The notes: generated by a model not told the origin, from the sequence alone. A stretch of 64,000 nt of DNA from Gammaproteobacteria bacterium (GCA_018814405.1 JAHIZO010000010.1:207166-271165); one strand, 5' to 3'; shown: positions 32,981-42,085, numbered from the stretch's first letter. Numbers and translations are program-made.

Positions 32981-33592
32981 TCAGAATTTCCCCACCCAAG
33001 TGCGTATCCCCTGCATGATCATCTCGACTGCAATGGTGCCCACATACAGCGCGGTGATCCGTCCGGCGATCTCGATATACCTCTTGATAAGGGGTTCGCT
33101 GTGCGGACGCACATGGTCATGCAAAGATTTGAGCGCGAGCATGATGGCGATGGAGATGGCTACCGCGACGATGATGGCGCCGCATGCCTGCCAAACCTCA
33201 TGCCGCTTGCCGATGACCACGCTGGCGCTGATCGTGCCGGGGCCGATCAGTACCGGCATGGCGATGGCACCGGCAAGATGGCTCGATTCGCCGCGCAGGA
33301 TCTCGATGGCGGTCGGACCGCGAAACACGAACTGCAATCCGATCAACACGAACACCACGCCGCCGAAGATCTGGAACGAAGCGAACTCCGCCTGCACGAT
33401 CCCGGAGAAGATGAAATCACCGACCACTGCAAAACTGCAGAACACGACCGCAGCGATCATGCCGCCCTGGATCAGCACTTTGGAGAAACGTTTTTGGTCC
33501 AGCTTCTCCACCATGTCCACCAGATAGACGATGACAAGGAAAGGATTGAGCAGAACCAGCAACAGCACTGCGGATTTGATAAGTTCGGTCAT
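32981..33592 (-). CDS. MarC-family integral membrane protein
   Basis: A 203-residue protein with six hydrophobic helices and the family pattern LLNPFLVIVYLV near the N-terminus and IAMPVLIGPGTISASVV in the middle. MarC/UPF0056 proteins are inner-membrane proteins with no settled function. It sits between the TPMT gene and the EncFtn gene, all on the minus strand but with large gaps, so operon membership is doubtful. Confidence 0.9.
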   Translation of the reverse strand: MTELIKSAVLLLVLLNPFLVIVYLVDMVEKLDQKRFSKVLIQGGMIAAVVFCSFAVVGDFIFSGIVQAEFASFQIFGGVVFVLIGLQFVFRGPTAIEILRGESSHLAGAIAMPVLIGPGTISASVVIGKRHEVWQACGAIIVAVAISIAIMLALKSLHDHVRPHSEPLIKRYIEIAGRITALYVGTIAVEMIMQGIRTWVGKF

Positions 33593-33810
33593 GTTAATTG
33601 CGGTCTGTCAAAAGTGGGGCCTCGCATTTCTTTGAACGCTTCGCGATCGTTCTGGAAGGGTAAGGGGGCAATGCATCGGGAGTGGCAACCCTAAAGCGCA
33701 ACGGAGCGCTAAAGTAATGCCTCGAAAAACAGCTTTGTGGTGCGCGTTCTGCAATAGACCTATGGCAAGGCCGTCCGTCACGCATGTTGGACGTCCATGC
33801 CCGTAGAAGT

Positions 33811-34098
33811 CTATTTGTGGGCGATCTGCTTTTCAGTGAACAGATAATCTTTTAACTCTTTATCCATGGCCGGGTCTTGTCTTCTTATCCATTCCAGGAT
33901 CATCGCGGCATGTTCCTTTTCCTCATCGCGATTGTGCGCAAGGATAGACCTGAGCGCCTCATCTTTGCACGCATCGACCCGCTGGTTATACCAATCGACC
34001 GCTTCCAACTCCTCCATCAATGAAGTGATCGCGCGATGCATATCTCGTGTTGCATCGGTCAGTTCCGCGATTGGTTCGTGATAGCCTTCATTCGACAT
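33811..34098 (-). CDS. EncFtn-type (encapsulated) ferritin-like protein
   Basis: A 95-residue ferroxidase of the family found inside encapsulin shells. The core SLMEELEAVDWYNQRVDACKDEAL and ILAHNRDEEKEHAAMILEWIRRQD carries the metal ligands (Glu, Glu, His of EExxH). Homologues have a longer tail ending in an encapsulin-targeting peptide; here the chain stops at LFTEKQIAHK. No encapsulin gene is in the flanking regions. The ATG 34098 has a GGGAGA site; an in-frame extension to 34233 is not homologous and is not used. Confidence 0.9.
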   Translation of the reverse strand: MSNEGYHEPIAELTDATRDMHRAITSLMEELEAVDWYNQRVDACKDEALRSILAHNRDEEKEHAAMILEWIRRQDPAMDKELKDYLFTEKQIAHK

Positions 34099-34304
34099 GT
34101 CTCTCTCCCGATAAAGTTGTGATCGGATGCGCCAAGCGATCATTGTGAACACATCCTGTGCCGGTGACACTTCCACTAGCGAACCGTAACCGCTGAACTC
34201 CACGCCGTCAACGACTTCGACGGCCGATGACACTCACTATCCCTCCGCACGACACATTCGATACGCGTGCCAACCTGGGCTGTTGCTGGCCGGATACGCA
34301 GTTC

Positions 34305-34886
34305 TCAGAAACGATAGAGCAACTCGACCATGTGCATATCGGTGCCGATGGTGCCGGGTGCATAGAAACCCGCATCCGAATAGTGCATGAACCGGTAACC
34401 TGCCGCGATATGACGATACAGCGGAACTTCGACCCCCAGCGTCAAGGCGAACTGGAGCGGGCCGCCGAAATCCTGCAGCGCGAAACGATGTTTGCTCAGC
34501 CACGCCAGCCCCAGACCCGTGTCGATCATGAAGCTCCCGTTGCCGAAAGCCAGCGCAGGGATGGCGACTGCGACCAGCGCCGTATCGTTCTGGCCTCTGA
34601 GAACGCCCGCGTGGGTGAGCAGTCTGGTGCTTGCCTGCCAGCCCGACTGGAACTGGTGCGCCCATGGCAAACTGAAGTTCGCCACGATGTCGGATTCATG
34701 GAACGATTCCGGCTGCAACGCGCCGATCACATGGCTCTTCTCGCCGATCTGCAAGCGCATGCCCACGCTCTGCAATTCCATATCCAATGCATGGCTGTGC
34801 CGGGGTGAGACAAGGCACAGCATTGCAATCGCCATGGCGAGCCAGACCGAGATGACGAGTCTGATATTCGGTTGCCTGATAGCCAT
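34305..34886 (-). CDS. pagL: Lipid A 3-O-deacylase PagL family
   Basis: Outer-membrane beta-barrel enzyme that removes an acyl chain from lipid A. The 193-residue precursor has a signal peptide (VISVWLAMAIAMLCLVSPRHSHA). The PagL catalytic His-Ser pair is visible in GYRFMHYSDAG near residue 170, and the protein ends with an aromatic outer-membrane signature (LLYRF). It lies 23 bases downstream of pfkA on the same strand. Confidence 0.87.
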   Translation of the reverse strand: MAIRQPNIRLVISVWLAMAIAMLCLVSPRHSHALDMELQSVGMRLQIGEKSHVIGALQPESFHESDIVANFSLPWAHQFQSGWQASTRLLTHAGVLRGQNDTALVAVAIPALAFGNGSFMIDTGLGLAWLSKHRFALQDFGGPLQFALTLGVEVPLYRHIAAGYRFMHYSDAGFYAPGTIGTDMHMVELLYRF

Positions 34887-34909
34887 CGGAAACTGTTGCG
34901 GCGCTGTCA

Positions 34910-35881
34910 CTAAACGCTCAACACATGCGCCACCCTCAGCAGTTCCATATCGAACCGCGTGCGTTGTTCCCACGCATCACTGAGCGGGCGTAGTTGCAAT
35001 TGCTGGCCGGAGACGCCGACCATCTTGCCGGTCTCGCCTGCCAGCAGTGCTTCCACGGCGTGCACGCCCATGCGGCTGGCGAGCACACGGTCGAAGGCGG
35101 TGGGGCTGCCGCCGCGTTGCAGGTGGCCGATGACGGTGACGCGGTTGTCTTTGTATTCGGACTGGTCGCTGACACGCTTGGCGAGCACCATGGCGCCGCC
35201 GTATTCGCAACCTTCGGCGACGATGATGATGGAGGATTTTTTGCCGCGTTGCTGGCCGATGCGCAGACGTTCGATGAGGGTTTCGACGCCGGTTTCGACT
35301 TCGGGAAGCAGGATATCTTCGGCGCCGCCGGCGATGCCACTGATCATGGCGACGTAACCGCTGCGGCGGCCCATGACTTCGATGAAGAAGATGCGGTCGT
35401 GCGAGTTGGCGGTGTCGCGGATACGGTCGATGGCTTCCATCGCGGTGTTGATGGCAGTGTCGAAACCGATGGTGTAGTCGGTACCGCCGATGTCATTGTC
35501 TATGGTGCCGGGCAGGCCGATGCAACGGATGCCGAATTCGTTGTGCAGTTTCTCCGCACCCTGGTAGGAGCCGTCGCCGCCGATGACGATCAGCCCTTCG
35601 ATGCCGTGCTTCGCCAGGTTCGCCGCCGCCTGAGCGCGGCCCTCCGGTTCCATGAACTCCTTGCAGCGCGCGGTATGCAAGATGGTGCCGCCGCGGTTGA
35701 TGATGCCGCTCACATCGCGCGGGCCGAGCGGGTGGATGTCGCCCTCGATCAGGCCTTTGTAGCCGCGCTCGATACCGAATACTTCGATCTCGTTGAAGGA
35801 GGCTGCACGTACCACGGCGCGTATCGCCGCGTTCATGCCGGGCGAGTCGCCGCCGCTGGTGAGTAGACCGATTCGTTTCAT
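34910..35881 (-). CDS. pfkA: 6-phosphofructokinase
   Basis: Phosphorylates fructose 6-phosphate in glycolysis. The 323-residue protein has the family motifs RIGLLTSGGDSPGMNAAIR (start), IGGDGSYQGA (about 101-110) and GTIDNDIGGTDYTIG (about 122-136, with the catalytic Asp). Glycine, not lysine, is found in the GGDGS nucleotide site, which favours ATP over pyrophosphate as donor. The start at 35881 is used; 18 further in-frame residues lack homology. Confidence 0.95.
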   Translation of the reverse strand: MKRIGLLTSGGDSPGMNAAIRAVVRAASFNEIEVFGIERGYKGLIEGDIHPLGPRDVSGIINRGGTILHTARCKEFMEPEGRAQAAANLAKHGIEGLIVIGGDGSYQGAEKLHNEFGIRCIGLPGTIDNDIGGTDYTIGFDTAINTAMEAIDRIRDTANSHDRIFFIEVMGRRSGYVAMISGIAGGAEDILLPEVETGVETLIERLRIGQQRGKKSSIIIVAEGCEYGGAMVLAKRVSDQSEYKDNRVTVIGHLQRGGSPTAFDRVLASRMGVHAVEALLAGETGKMVGVSGQQLQLRPLSDAWEQRTRFDMELLRVAHVLSV

Positions 35882-35947
35882 GTTGTTCCGTTCGTTGGTT
35901 GTCGCGTGCCGCGATTCTAAAGGATGGCGGTGCACAGTTTCGTTACT

Positions 35948-36274
35948 TCACGCCTGCCACACGCCGAAGCCCGCACTGCGCAGGTCGATGCCCACCTCCA
36001 CTTCCTTGTCGCAGGCGTCGTCGTAGCCCATCGGATTGAAGGCTTCGTACAGGTCAGGCAGCAAACGCAGGCCGTATTGTTTGGCGTAACGGTTGGACTG
36101 GATGCCCGCCTTGTGTTTGTCAAAACGGATGTCGGGGTCGAGGCCGGTCATGCCGACGTAGACGCAGGGCTTGCCGGGGAGGTAATCCGGATTGCACTTC
36201 TTGAACTTGGCTTCGTAGAGCACGTCTTTGGAGAGTTCGATCACGTAGACGTTGTAATGTTTGCGGCGGGCCAT
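35948..36274 (-). CDS. GIY-YIG-type nuclease-fold protein
   Basis: A 108-residue protein with VYVIEL and CVYVGMTGLDPDIRFDKHKAG, the two strands and Arg-helix of the GIY-YIG domain. A C-terminal acidic segment (DKEVEVGIDLRSAGFGVW) would hold the catalytic glutamate. The insertion between the strands (YEAKFKKCNPDYLPGKP) is typical of a subgroup of small bacterial proteins. The start at MARRKHYN is preferred over an upstream in-frame Met. Cellular role unknown. Confidence 0.82.
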   Translation of the reverse strand: MARRKHYNVYVIELSKDVLYEAKFKKCNPDYLPGKPCVYVGMTGLDPDIRFDKHKAGIQSNRYAKQYGLRLLPDLYEAFNPMGYDDACDKEVEVGIDLRSAGFGVWQA

Positions 36275-36377
36275 GGGGCTGGAATGTAGCGAAGTATCGG
36301 CGGTTTGAACATATGTGGCGGGGCGGAGGTCATCTTGCAGCACGAACGCTGGCCTGTCCTGTTCGTTGTAACCAGCG

Positions 36378-37277
36378 TCAGGGGTTCTGGTTGAGTGAGA
36401 CTGCCAGCGTGCCCGAGCGGATATGCAGGTCGCGTTGCGGGAAGGGGATCTCGATCTTGCGTTTCTTGAGTTCGTCTTCGATCGCCCACAGGTATTTGGC
36501 CTGTGTCTTGCCGGGGGCGACGATCAGCTCCGGTCCCACCCATACCACCAGTTCAAAATCCAGACTGCTATCGCCGAACTTGACCAGCCATGCCTCGGGT
36601 TCGCGCCCAGCCGTGTGTTCGGTGCCGGGCACGCTGGCCGCCGCTGCGATAGCAGCTTCCCTGACCAGGTCTTTGTCGGTGCCGTAGGCGACGCTGAACG
36701 GCACATGCAATCTGCGCAGGCGCTCGCCCAGCGTCCAATTGATCACGCGGCCGCTGATGAATTCCGAGTTGGGCACGATGATGTCGATCAGGTCGGCGGT
36801 GGTGACGCGCGTGTAGCGCAGGTTGATCTCCGTCACTCTGCCCATCACGCCGGATTGCAAGTCGACGAAGTCGCCGACCTTGATGATCTTCTCGATCAGG
36901 ATGACGATGCCGGACACGAAGTTGCTGATGATGCTCTGCAGACCGAAGCCGACGCCAATTCCTATCGCGCCGGCGATCAGGGCGAAGCTGGACATGCTGA
37001 AACCCAGATAGCTAAGGCCGATGGACAGACCGATGATCCAGACCACGTAACGGCTGATGCGGCTCAGCGCGTACCAGCCCGGGCTGAATTCCTTGTCGTG
37101 GCTGCGCCCGATGCGGGCGAGCGTGCTTTCGATCGCGTTGCCGCTGCGCCACACGATGAACAGGATCAGGAACAGTCCCAATACACGGAACAGGTTGATC
37201 TGCGTGTCGGCGATGGCGAACCATGGCATCAGCGCCATCTCTTCGAGCGTTTGATAGATCATCTGCAACGTTTCCAT
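36378..37277 (-). CDS. Small-conductance mechanosensitive channel, MscS family
   Basis: A 299-residue inner-membrane channel with three predicted helices (about 24-45, 70-92 and 97-130). The third has the pore-lining Ala/Gly pattern GAIGIGVGFGLQSIISNFVSG. The beta domain follows (KVGDFVDLQSGVMGRVTEINLR). It releases solutes on hypo-osmotic shock. It diverges from the P-type ATPase gene across about 115 bases. Confidence 0.93.
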   Translation of the reverse strand: METLQMIYQTLEEMALMPWFAIADTQINLFRVLGLFLILFIVWRSGNAIESTLARIGRSHDKEFSPGWYALSRISRYVVWIIGLSIGLSYLGFSMSSFALIAGAIGIGVGFGLQSIISNFVSGIVILIEKIIKVGDFVDLQSGVMGRVTEINLRYTRVTTADLIDIIVPNSEFISGRVINWTLGERLRRLHVPFSVAYGTDKDLVREAAIAAAASVPGTEHTAGREPEAWLVKFGDSSLDFELVVWVGPELIVAPGKTQAKYLWAIEDELKKRKIEIPFPQRDLHIRSGTLAVSLNQNP

Positions 37278-37391
37278 GGTGCTTCTCCGCCAAGTCGAAT
37301 CGAAGGCCATTCTACACATCCGTATAGTAAAGTGAGCCTGCGCATGCAGCCTGTCCGTGCAGCTTCCAACACCGAACCAGATTGGGACATC

Positions 37392-40106
37392 ATGAACCAT
37401 CCTGAAGAGACAAAAGCATCCGCCGACCAGCACCGCATCCCGCTGGAGGTCTTGCAACAACGTCTGCATTGCAGCGGGGAAGGATTGAGTACGGCCGAGG
37501 CCGCGCAGCGGCTGGCGCAGTTCGGCAGCAATGAACTGCGTGTGCGCAAAGAGACACCCGAGATCGTCAAGTTCCTGCGCCAGTTCACCAACTTCTTCGC
37601 GCTGCTGCTCATCGTCGGTTCCTCGCTGGCGTTCTTCGCCGATTACCTCAAGCCGGGCGAGGGCAACTTCTACATCGGCGTCGCGCTGCTGGCGGTGGTG
37701 CTGCTCAATGCCTTGTTCACCTATGTGCAGGAACACGAGAGCGAACGCATCATGGAAAGCTTTCGCAACATGCTGCCGCAGATGATCACGGTGCAACGCG
37801 ATGGTCAGATATCGCGCATCGAAGCGAAACTGGTGGTGCCGGGCGATGTGATCCTGCTGGAAGAGGGCGACCGCGTGCCTGCCGACGGGCGACTGCTGGA
37901 GGTGAATCAGCTCAAGGTCGACCACGCTTCTCTGACCGGCGAGAGCGAACCGCAACTGCGCAAAGTGATCTGCACGCACGACAACCTGCTTGAGAGTCGC
38001 AACATGGTGTTCTCCGGCACACTGGTGCAAAGCGGCAATGGACGCGCGCTGGTGTACGGCACCGGCATGAACACGCAGATTGGACAGATCGTGCAGCTGA
38101 CCAAAGACGCAGGCACGGTGGATACGCCGATCCGCAAAGAGCTGCACCATTTCATCCGCGTCATCTCCATCATCGCCATCGGGCTCGGGCTGTTGTTCTT
38201 CGCGCTCAGTGTGCTGCTCGGCAATCCCCTCATCGGCAGTCTGATCTTCGCTATCGGCATCATCGTCGCCAACGTGCCGGAAGGTTTGCTGCCCACGGTG
38301 ACGCTTGCGCTGACCATGGCTTCCAAACGCATGGCGAAGAAGAACGCGCTGATCAAGAATCTGGAAGCGGTGGAGACGCTGGGTTCGACCACCGTGATCT
38401 GCACCGACAAGACCGGCACCATCACCCAGAACCAGATGAAGGTCGCCACGCTGGTGTTGGGCGAGCATGAACGCTCGGCCTATCAGAGCGGGCTGAACGA
38501 GGCGGAAGGTTTCAACGAAGCGTGGCGGGCCATGGTGTTGTGCAACAACGCGCGCCTCACCGACCATCATTATCTGGGCGACCCCACCGAGGGCGCGCTG
38601 CTGGTGCTGGCGCAACGCCTGCAACCAATAGGCGATTTGGCGGCACGCTTCCCGCGTCTGCACGAAAGCCCGTTCGACTCCGCCACCAAACGCATGATCA
38701 CCACGCACAAGGTGGCGGAGGGGCAGCCGCATGTCGCGTACATGAAGGGCGCACCGGAGATCGTGTTCAAAAAATGCACGCATATCCTGCATCAGGGCGA
38801 GCAGGTCGCGTTCGACGAAGCCGCGCGCAGCCGCGCACTGGAGTTATACGAAGTGCTGGCCGCGCGCGGCGAACGCGTGCTGGCGTTGGCCTACAAGACG
38901 ACAGACGCCGAAGCAGCCAGCGAGGACGACTTCATCTATTTGGGGCTGGTCGGCATGCTCGATCCGCCGCGTCCCGAGATCGCCGATGCGGTCGACAAAT
39001 GTCGCAGTGCTGGCATCCGCGTGTTCATGATCACTGGCGACTATCACACCACCGCCGAATCCATCGCGCGCCAGGTCGGACTGTTCACCGGCGACGGGCA
39101 AGTGATCGTGGGCGAGAAGTTGTTGCAGATGAACGAGCAGGAACTATCCGAACTGCTGGACAGTCGCGAGCTGGTGTTCGCGCGCTCCACACCGTTGCAG
39201 AAACTGCAGATCGTCAAAGCGCTGCAGAAGAAAGGCGAGATCGTCACCGTCACCGGCGACGGTGTGAACGATGCGCCCGCACTGAAGAACGCCGACATGG
39301 GCGTGGCGATGGGCCTGTCCGGCACCGAGGTGGCTAAGGAAGCGGCAGACATGGTGCTGATGGACGACAACTTCGCCACCATCGTGCACGCCATCGAGGA
39401 AGGCCGCACCATCTTCTCCAACATCAAGAAGTTCATCGCCTACATCCTTACCAGTAACGTGCCCGAGATACTGCCCTTCATCGCCTTTGTCGCCATCGAC
39501 GCACCGCTGGCGCTGACCGTGGTGCTGATCCTCACCATCGACCTCGGCACCGACCTGTTGCCCGCGCTGGGACTGGGGCGCGAAGCACCGGAACAGGATG
39601 TGATGAAACAGCCGCCGCGCCGCCGTGACGAGCGATTACTCACCTGGCCGCTGCTGGGCATGAGCTACGGCATCATCGGCATGATCCAGGCCGCGGCAGG
39701 TTTCTTCGCCTTCTTCACCGTGCTGCATCAGGGCGGCTGGGTATGGGGCGCGGAATTGCCGACCTCGGGTCTGCTCTATCAGACGGCGGTCACCTCATTC
39801 TTTGCAGCGGTGGTGATCTGTCAGGTGGCAGACGTGCTGATCTGCCGCACGCGCCGGCAAAGCATCCTGTCCGCTGGCATCTTCCGCAACAAACTGATCT
39901 GGGTGGGCATCGCGGTGGAACTGGGGCTGGTCGCCGCCATCTCGCACGTGCCCTTCCTACAACCCTTCTTCGGCACCGCACCGATAGGCTGGTTCGAAGT
40001 CTCGCTGGCTTTGCCGTTTGCAGCGGCTATCCTGCTGGGTGATGAATGGCGGCGCTGGCTGATCAGGCGCGACAATCGTTTTGTGCAGCGCTGGTTCACT
40101 TGGTAG
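37392..40106 (+). CDS. P-type ATPase of the Na,K/Ca (P2) subfamily
   Basis: A 904-residue cation pump with the cation-ATPase N-domain, the A-domain DHASLTGESEPQ (TGES loop), the phosphorylation site ICTDKTGTITQNQMK and the hinge TGDGVNDAPALK. The M4 segment IIVANVPEGLLPTVTLAL and the sequence NLEAVETLGST before the DKTG motif resemble eukaryotic Na,K-ATPases more than CopA or KdpB, as does TIDLGTDLLPALGL near the end. The ion cannot be decided by eye. ATG 37392 is preferred; ATG 37344 is possible. It lies between mscS and mscL genes. Confidence 0.9.
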   Translation: MNHPEETKASADQHRIPLEVLQQRLHCSGEGLSTAEAAQRLAQFGSNELRVRKETPEIVKFLRQFTNFFALLLIVGSSLAFFADYLKPGEGNFYIGVALLAVVLLNALFTYVQEHESERIMESFRNMLPQMITVQRDGQISRIEAKLVVPGDVILLEEGDRVPADGRLLEVNQLKVDHASLTGESEPQLRKVICTHDNLLESRNMVFSGTLVQSGNGRALVYGTGMNTQIGQIVQLTKDAGTVDTPIRKELHHFIRVISIIAIGLGLLFFALSVLLGNPLIGSLIFAIGIIVANVPEGLLPTVTLALTMASKRMAKKNALIKNLEAVETLGSTTVICTDKTGTITQNQMKVATLVLGEHERSAYQSGLNEAEGFNEAWRAMVLCNNARLTDHHYLGDPTEGALLVLAQRLQPIGDLAARFPRLHESPFDSATKRMITTHKVAEGQPHVAYMKGAPEIVFKKCTHILHQGEQVAFDEAARSRALELYEVLAARGERVLALAYKTTDAEAASEDDFIYLGLVGMLDPPRPEIADAVDKCRSAGIRVFMITGDYHTTAESIARQVGLFTGDGQVIVGEKLLQMNEQELSELLDSRELVFARSTPLQKLQIVKALQKKGEIVTVTGDGVNDAPALKNADMGVAMGLSGTEVAKEAADMVLMDDNFATIVHAIEEGRTIFSNIKKFIAYILTSNVPEILPFIAFVAIDAPLALTVVLILTIDLGTDLLPALGLGREAPEQDVMKQPPRRRDERLLTWPLLGMSYGIIGMIQAAAGFFAFFTVLHQGGWVWGAELPTSGLLYQTAVTSFFAAVVICQVADVLICRTRRQSILSAGIFRNKLIWVGIAVELGLVAAISHVPFLQPFFGTAPIGWFEVSLALPFAAAILLGDEWRRWLIRRDNRFVQRWFTW

Positions 40107-40411
40107 AGGGCTAGTTGAGCGGAGATTGAATAGCTGCTTTGCGGTGGTGCACTTATTGATAAAGTGACTGGAGAGAATATTACGGGCAAGCCTTATACAT
40201 TTCTCCAGGCAACACCAGCGGTGAAGTCTTGAATCTAAGAGTCGATGCCGGATTGCTGCTCGCCCTGAATAAGTCCATGAGCCTGCATGTGGCACAGCAA
40301 GGTCGGTATGAAAACACCGCAAGAGCGCTGGTGAAAAACCAATATACTGATTTTCAAAGGCATTAATGAGAAGTTTGGCTGATAACGTAACAGTAATCTA
40401 GGAGAAGCGAC
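40107..40411. other. Intergenic stretch before mscL, no gene seen
   Basis: About 305 bases with no convincing ORF, RNA or palindromic repeat. It should contain the mscL promoter; an AGGAG site lies at 40400-40404. Confidence 0.6.
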
Positions 40412-40813
40412 ATGAGCATGGTTCAGGAATTCAAGCAATTCGCTATCAAGGGCAATGTGGTTGACATGGCCGTTGGTGTCATCATCGGTGCCGCATTCGG
40501 CAGAATTGTTTCTTCTGTTGTTACCGATGTCGTCATGCCGCCTATCGGCGTGCTGATCGGTGGGATGGATTTTTCCAAACTGGCAGTTGTTTTGGTAGAG
40601 GCGACTGCAGCCGCACCGGCCGTCGTGATCAGCTATGGTAAATTCATCCAAACAGTGGTGGATTTCACGATTGTAGCGGGAGTGATCTTTATGGTCATAA
40701 AGGGCATCAACTCGATGAAGAAGAAAGAGGAGGCTGCCGCCAACGCAGTGCCACCAGCTCCGACGACACAGGAAGTCCTGCTAGCGGAGATACGCGATCT
40801 GCTGAAGAAATAA
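40412..40813 (+). CDS. mscL: Large-conductance mechanosensitive channel MscL
   Basis: A 133-residue pentameric channel of the inner membrane that opens under membrane tension. It has the conserved amphipathic N-terminus [22 protein letters not shown], two membrane helices (about 16-40 and 73-98) and the C-terminal helix ([16 protein letters not shown]). It has a typical rho-independent terminator behind it at 40842-40866. Confidence 0.96.
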   Translation: MSMVQEFKQFAIKGNVVDMAVGVIIGAAFGRIVSSVVTDVVMPPIGVLIGGMDFSKLAVVLVEATAAAPAVVISYGKFIQTVVDFTIVAGVIFMVIKGINSMKKKEEAAANAVPPAPTTQEVLLAEIRDLLKK

Positions 40814-40841
40814 CCCTACAGAGCCCTGTTGCCACCTAAAT

Positions 40842-40866
40842 GCCCCGTCTATAGGGCCGTTTTTTG
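40842..40866 (+). terminator. Rho-independent terminator of mscL
   Basis: GCCC, eight-base loop, GGGC and a run of six T residues (CCGTTTTTT). The stem is short but GC only. Confidence 0.65.
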
Positions 40867-41012
40867 TATAGTGGCCTTAAGCCCGCAATAGCGGTGAGAT
40901 GTCGGTACCATTGCCTCAGTTGCCGAGTGGTTAGATTGGAAATTGCATGAGGCTGTGAGTTAGAAAAAGCGATCTAGGGAATCTGGCAGTTCGTGCCAGT
41001 TCAAGCACACGT

Positions 41013-41045
41013 AAAAACGCCCCGACACACATATGCCGGGGCGTT
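41013..41045 (-). terminator. Rho-independent terminator of the 36-aa gene
   Basis: A perfect 9-bp stem (AACGCCCCG/CGGGGCGTT) with an 11-base loop is followed, on the minus strand, by TTTTT. It lies 14 bases after the stop of the small ORF at 41059-41169. Confidence 0.8.
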
Positions 41046-41058
41046 GTCGTTCGTGGCG

Positions 41059-41169
41059 TCAGAGGGATGCGCTGATGGAAGTGAATGTCGGTAGTGCGAC
41101 GATGAAAGAAACCACGCTGGCGATGACCCAACGAACGAACCTTGCAACACCTTCATAAGCTTTTTTCAT
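41059..41169 (-). CDS. 36-aa single-pass membrane peptide
   Basis: A short ORF that begins MKKAYEGVARFVRW and continues into a membrane helix (VIASVVSFIVALPTF) with a Ser-rich end. An AGAGG site lies 7 bases upstream of the ATG and a strong terminator 14 bases after the stop; together they indicate a real small gene. The positive N-terminus predicts insertion with the N-terminus in the cytoplasm. No family is recognised. Confidence 0.65.
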   Translation of the reverse strand: MKKAYEGVARFVRWVIASVVSFIVALPTFTSISASL

Positions 41170-41329
41170 TTGATACCTCTCTAGTTAACGCAATGTTGCC
41201 CGCACGATGCGGACGTGCGTCAGAGGGTAATACCTGAGGAAAGTTCCCGGATATTTCGCATGGCATGGTCATAACCCTGTCACAGAGTGTGGGTATGTTG
41301 CAGGCCTGCATCTAATTAAGGGGTTGGAA

Positions 41330-41839
41330 ATGAACGATACGCTCACTGTTGCCGCCGCTGCCGCATTCGAATCTCTCGTCGCCCCGCAGCCGCTGGTGGC
41401 GCACAAGTCTGCACTGGATTTCAAGACCTTCTGCTCGCTGCGACGCATGGTCTCGCACCAGCGCAAACAATGGGTGGTCGGCAGTTCGGACTTCATGCAG
41501 TTATTGGCACTTCATCTGCCCGAGGTGGCTGAGCATGTCGACGAAAGCGACTTCGGCTATATCCACCTCGAAGTCGGCGTGCTCAGAATCGCCAGCCGAA
41601 CCGCGATCCTGTGTCGTGATATGTCTGAACTATTGCGTCATCTGATACTGGTGAGCGATCTGCTGGGGCGTGCCGATCAGACTTTGCACGATGCCTTGCG
41701 CGTATCTTATCTGGAGGCGTTGTTCCTGGGCGAGACAGGTTCGGAAACCATGGTGGCACGCGGCATGCTGCCGAAGATGATGGAAGACGTCTTGCGCAAG
41801 TCCGAATCAAGAATGGGCAGCATGCGTGCTGCTGTTTGA
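41330..41839 (+). CDS. Hypothetical protein near nif11
   Basis: A 169-residue soluble, mostly helical protein. ATG 41330 is used because AAGGGG lies 6 bases upstream; a TTG in frame at 41324 is too close to that site. It has an Ala-rich start, a segment FKTFCSLRRMVSHQRKQWVV and an FGYIHLEVGVLRIASR strand region. No known domain is recognised. It converges with the small nif11 operon, with only 21 bases between their ends. Confidence 0.75.
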   Translation: MNDTLTVAAAAAFESLVAPQPLVAHKSALDFKTFCSLRRMVSHQRKQWVVGSSDFMQLLALHLPEVAEHVDESDFGYIHLEVGVLRIASRTAILCRDMSELLRHLILVSDLLGRADQTLHDALRVSYLEALFLGETGSETMVARGMLPKMMEDVLRKSESRMGSMRAAV

Positions 41840-41860
41840 AGGGAGCGGTGTGTTACGTCG

Positions 41861-42085
41861 TCACGCGGCGCTCTGCCGGTGTTTGATCTTCTTCACCGTT
41901 TTGTCCGCGACATAGGCGGCGAATGCTTCGACGTTGTCGTATGACTGCGACTGGGCGAAGTCTGCCAGCGCGGCTATCAGAGCGCGTGTCTGTTCGATTT
42001 CGGCGAAGCTGCGATCACAGGTGATGCAGCGTTCGCCGTCGTCGCGGCAAGCGGTCTTGCCTTTGCACGGTGTGAAGACACTCAC
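41861..42085 (-). CDS. Small Cys-motif protein of the nif11 operon
   Basis: A 74-residue protein with four cysteines at positions 7, 13, 20 and 23 (C-x5-C-x6-C-x2-C), a likely Zn or Fe-S site. A helical segment (ALIAALADFAQSQSYDNVEAF) and a Lys/Arg-rich end follow. Its ATG overlaps the stop of the DUF6156 gene. No function is known to me; it is the last gene of the operon. Confidence 0.75.
   Translation of the reverse strand: MSVFTPCKGKTACRDDGERCITCDRSFAEIEQTRALIAALADFAQSQSYDNVEAFAAYVADKTVKKIKHRQSAA

Noticed and set aside
33594..33785. 63-codon ORF between marC and EncFtn as a possible encapsulin remnant
   Set aside because: Its translation has no resemblance to encapsulin or any family.
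34099..34233. In-frame 45-residue extension of the EncFtn protein
   Set aside because: Not similar to ferritin or encapsulin, whereas a ribosome site precedes ATG 34098.
36423..37391. Long N-terminal extension of the P-type ATPase reading frame (1227 codons in total)
   Set aside because: The extra part is antisense to the mscS gene and is composed of His/Asp/Gln-rich shadow sequence; ATPase homology begins at about 37392.
37278..38792. Extension of the mscS frame into an 804-codon ORF
   Set aside because: It is the antisense shadow of the ATPase gene; the channel begins at METLQM with normal family length.
41290..41302. Sigma-54 promoter for the hypothetical gene at 41330
   Set aside because: The GTGGGTATGTTGCA stretch lacks a GG doublet at the required distance from GC.
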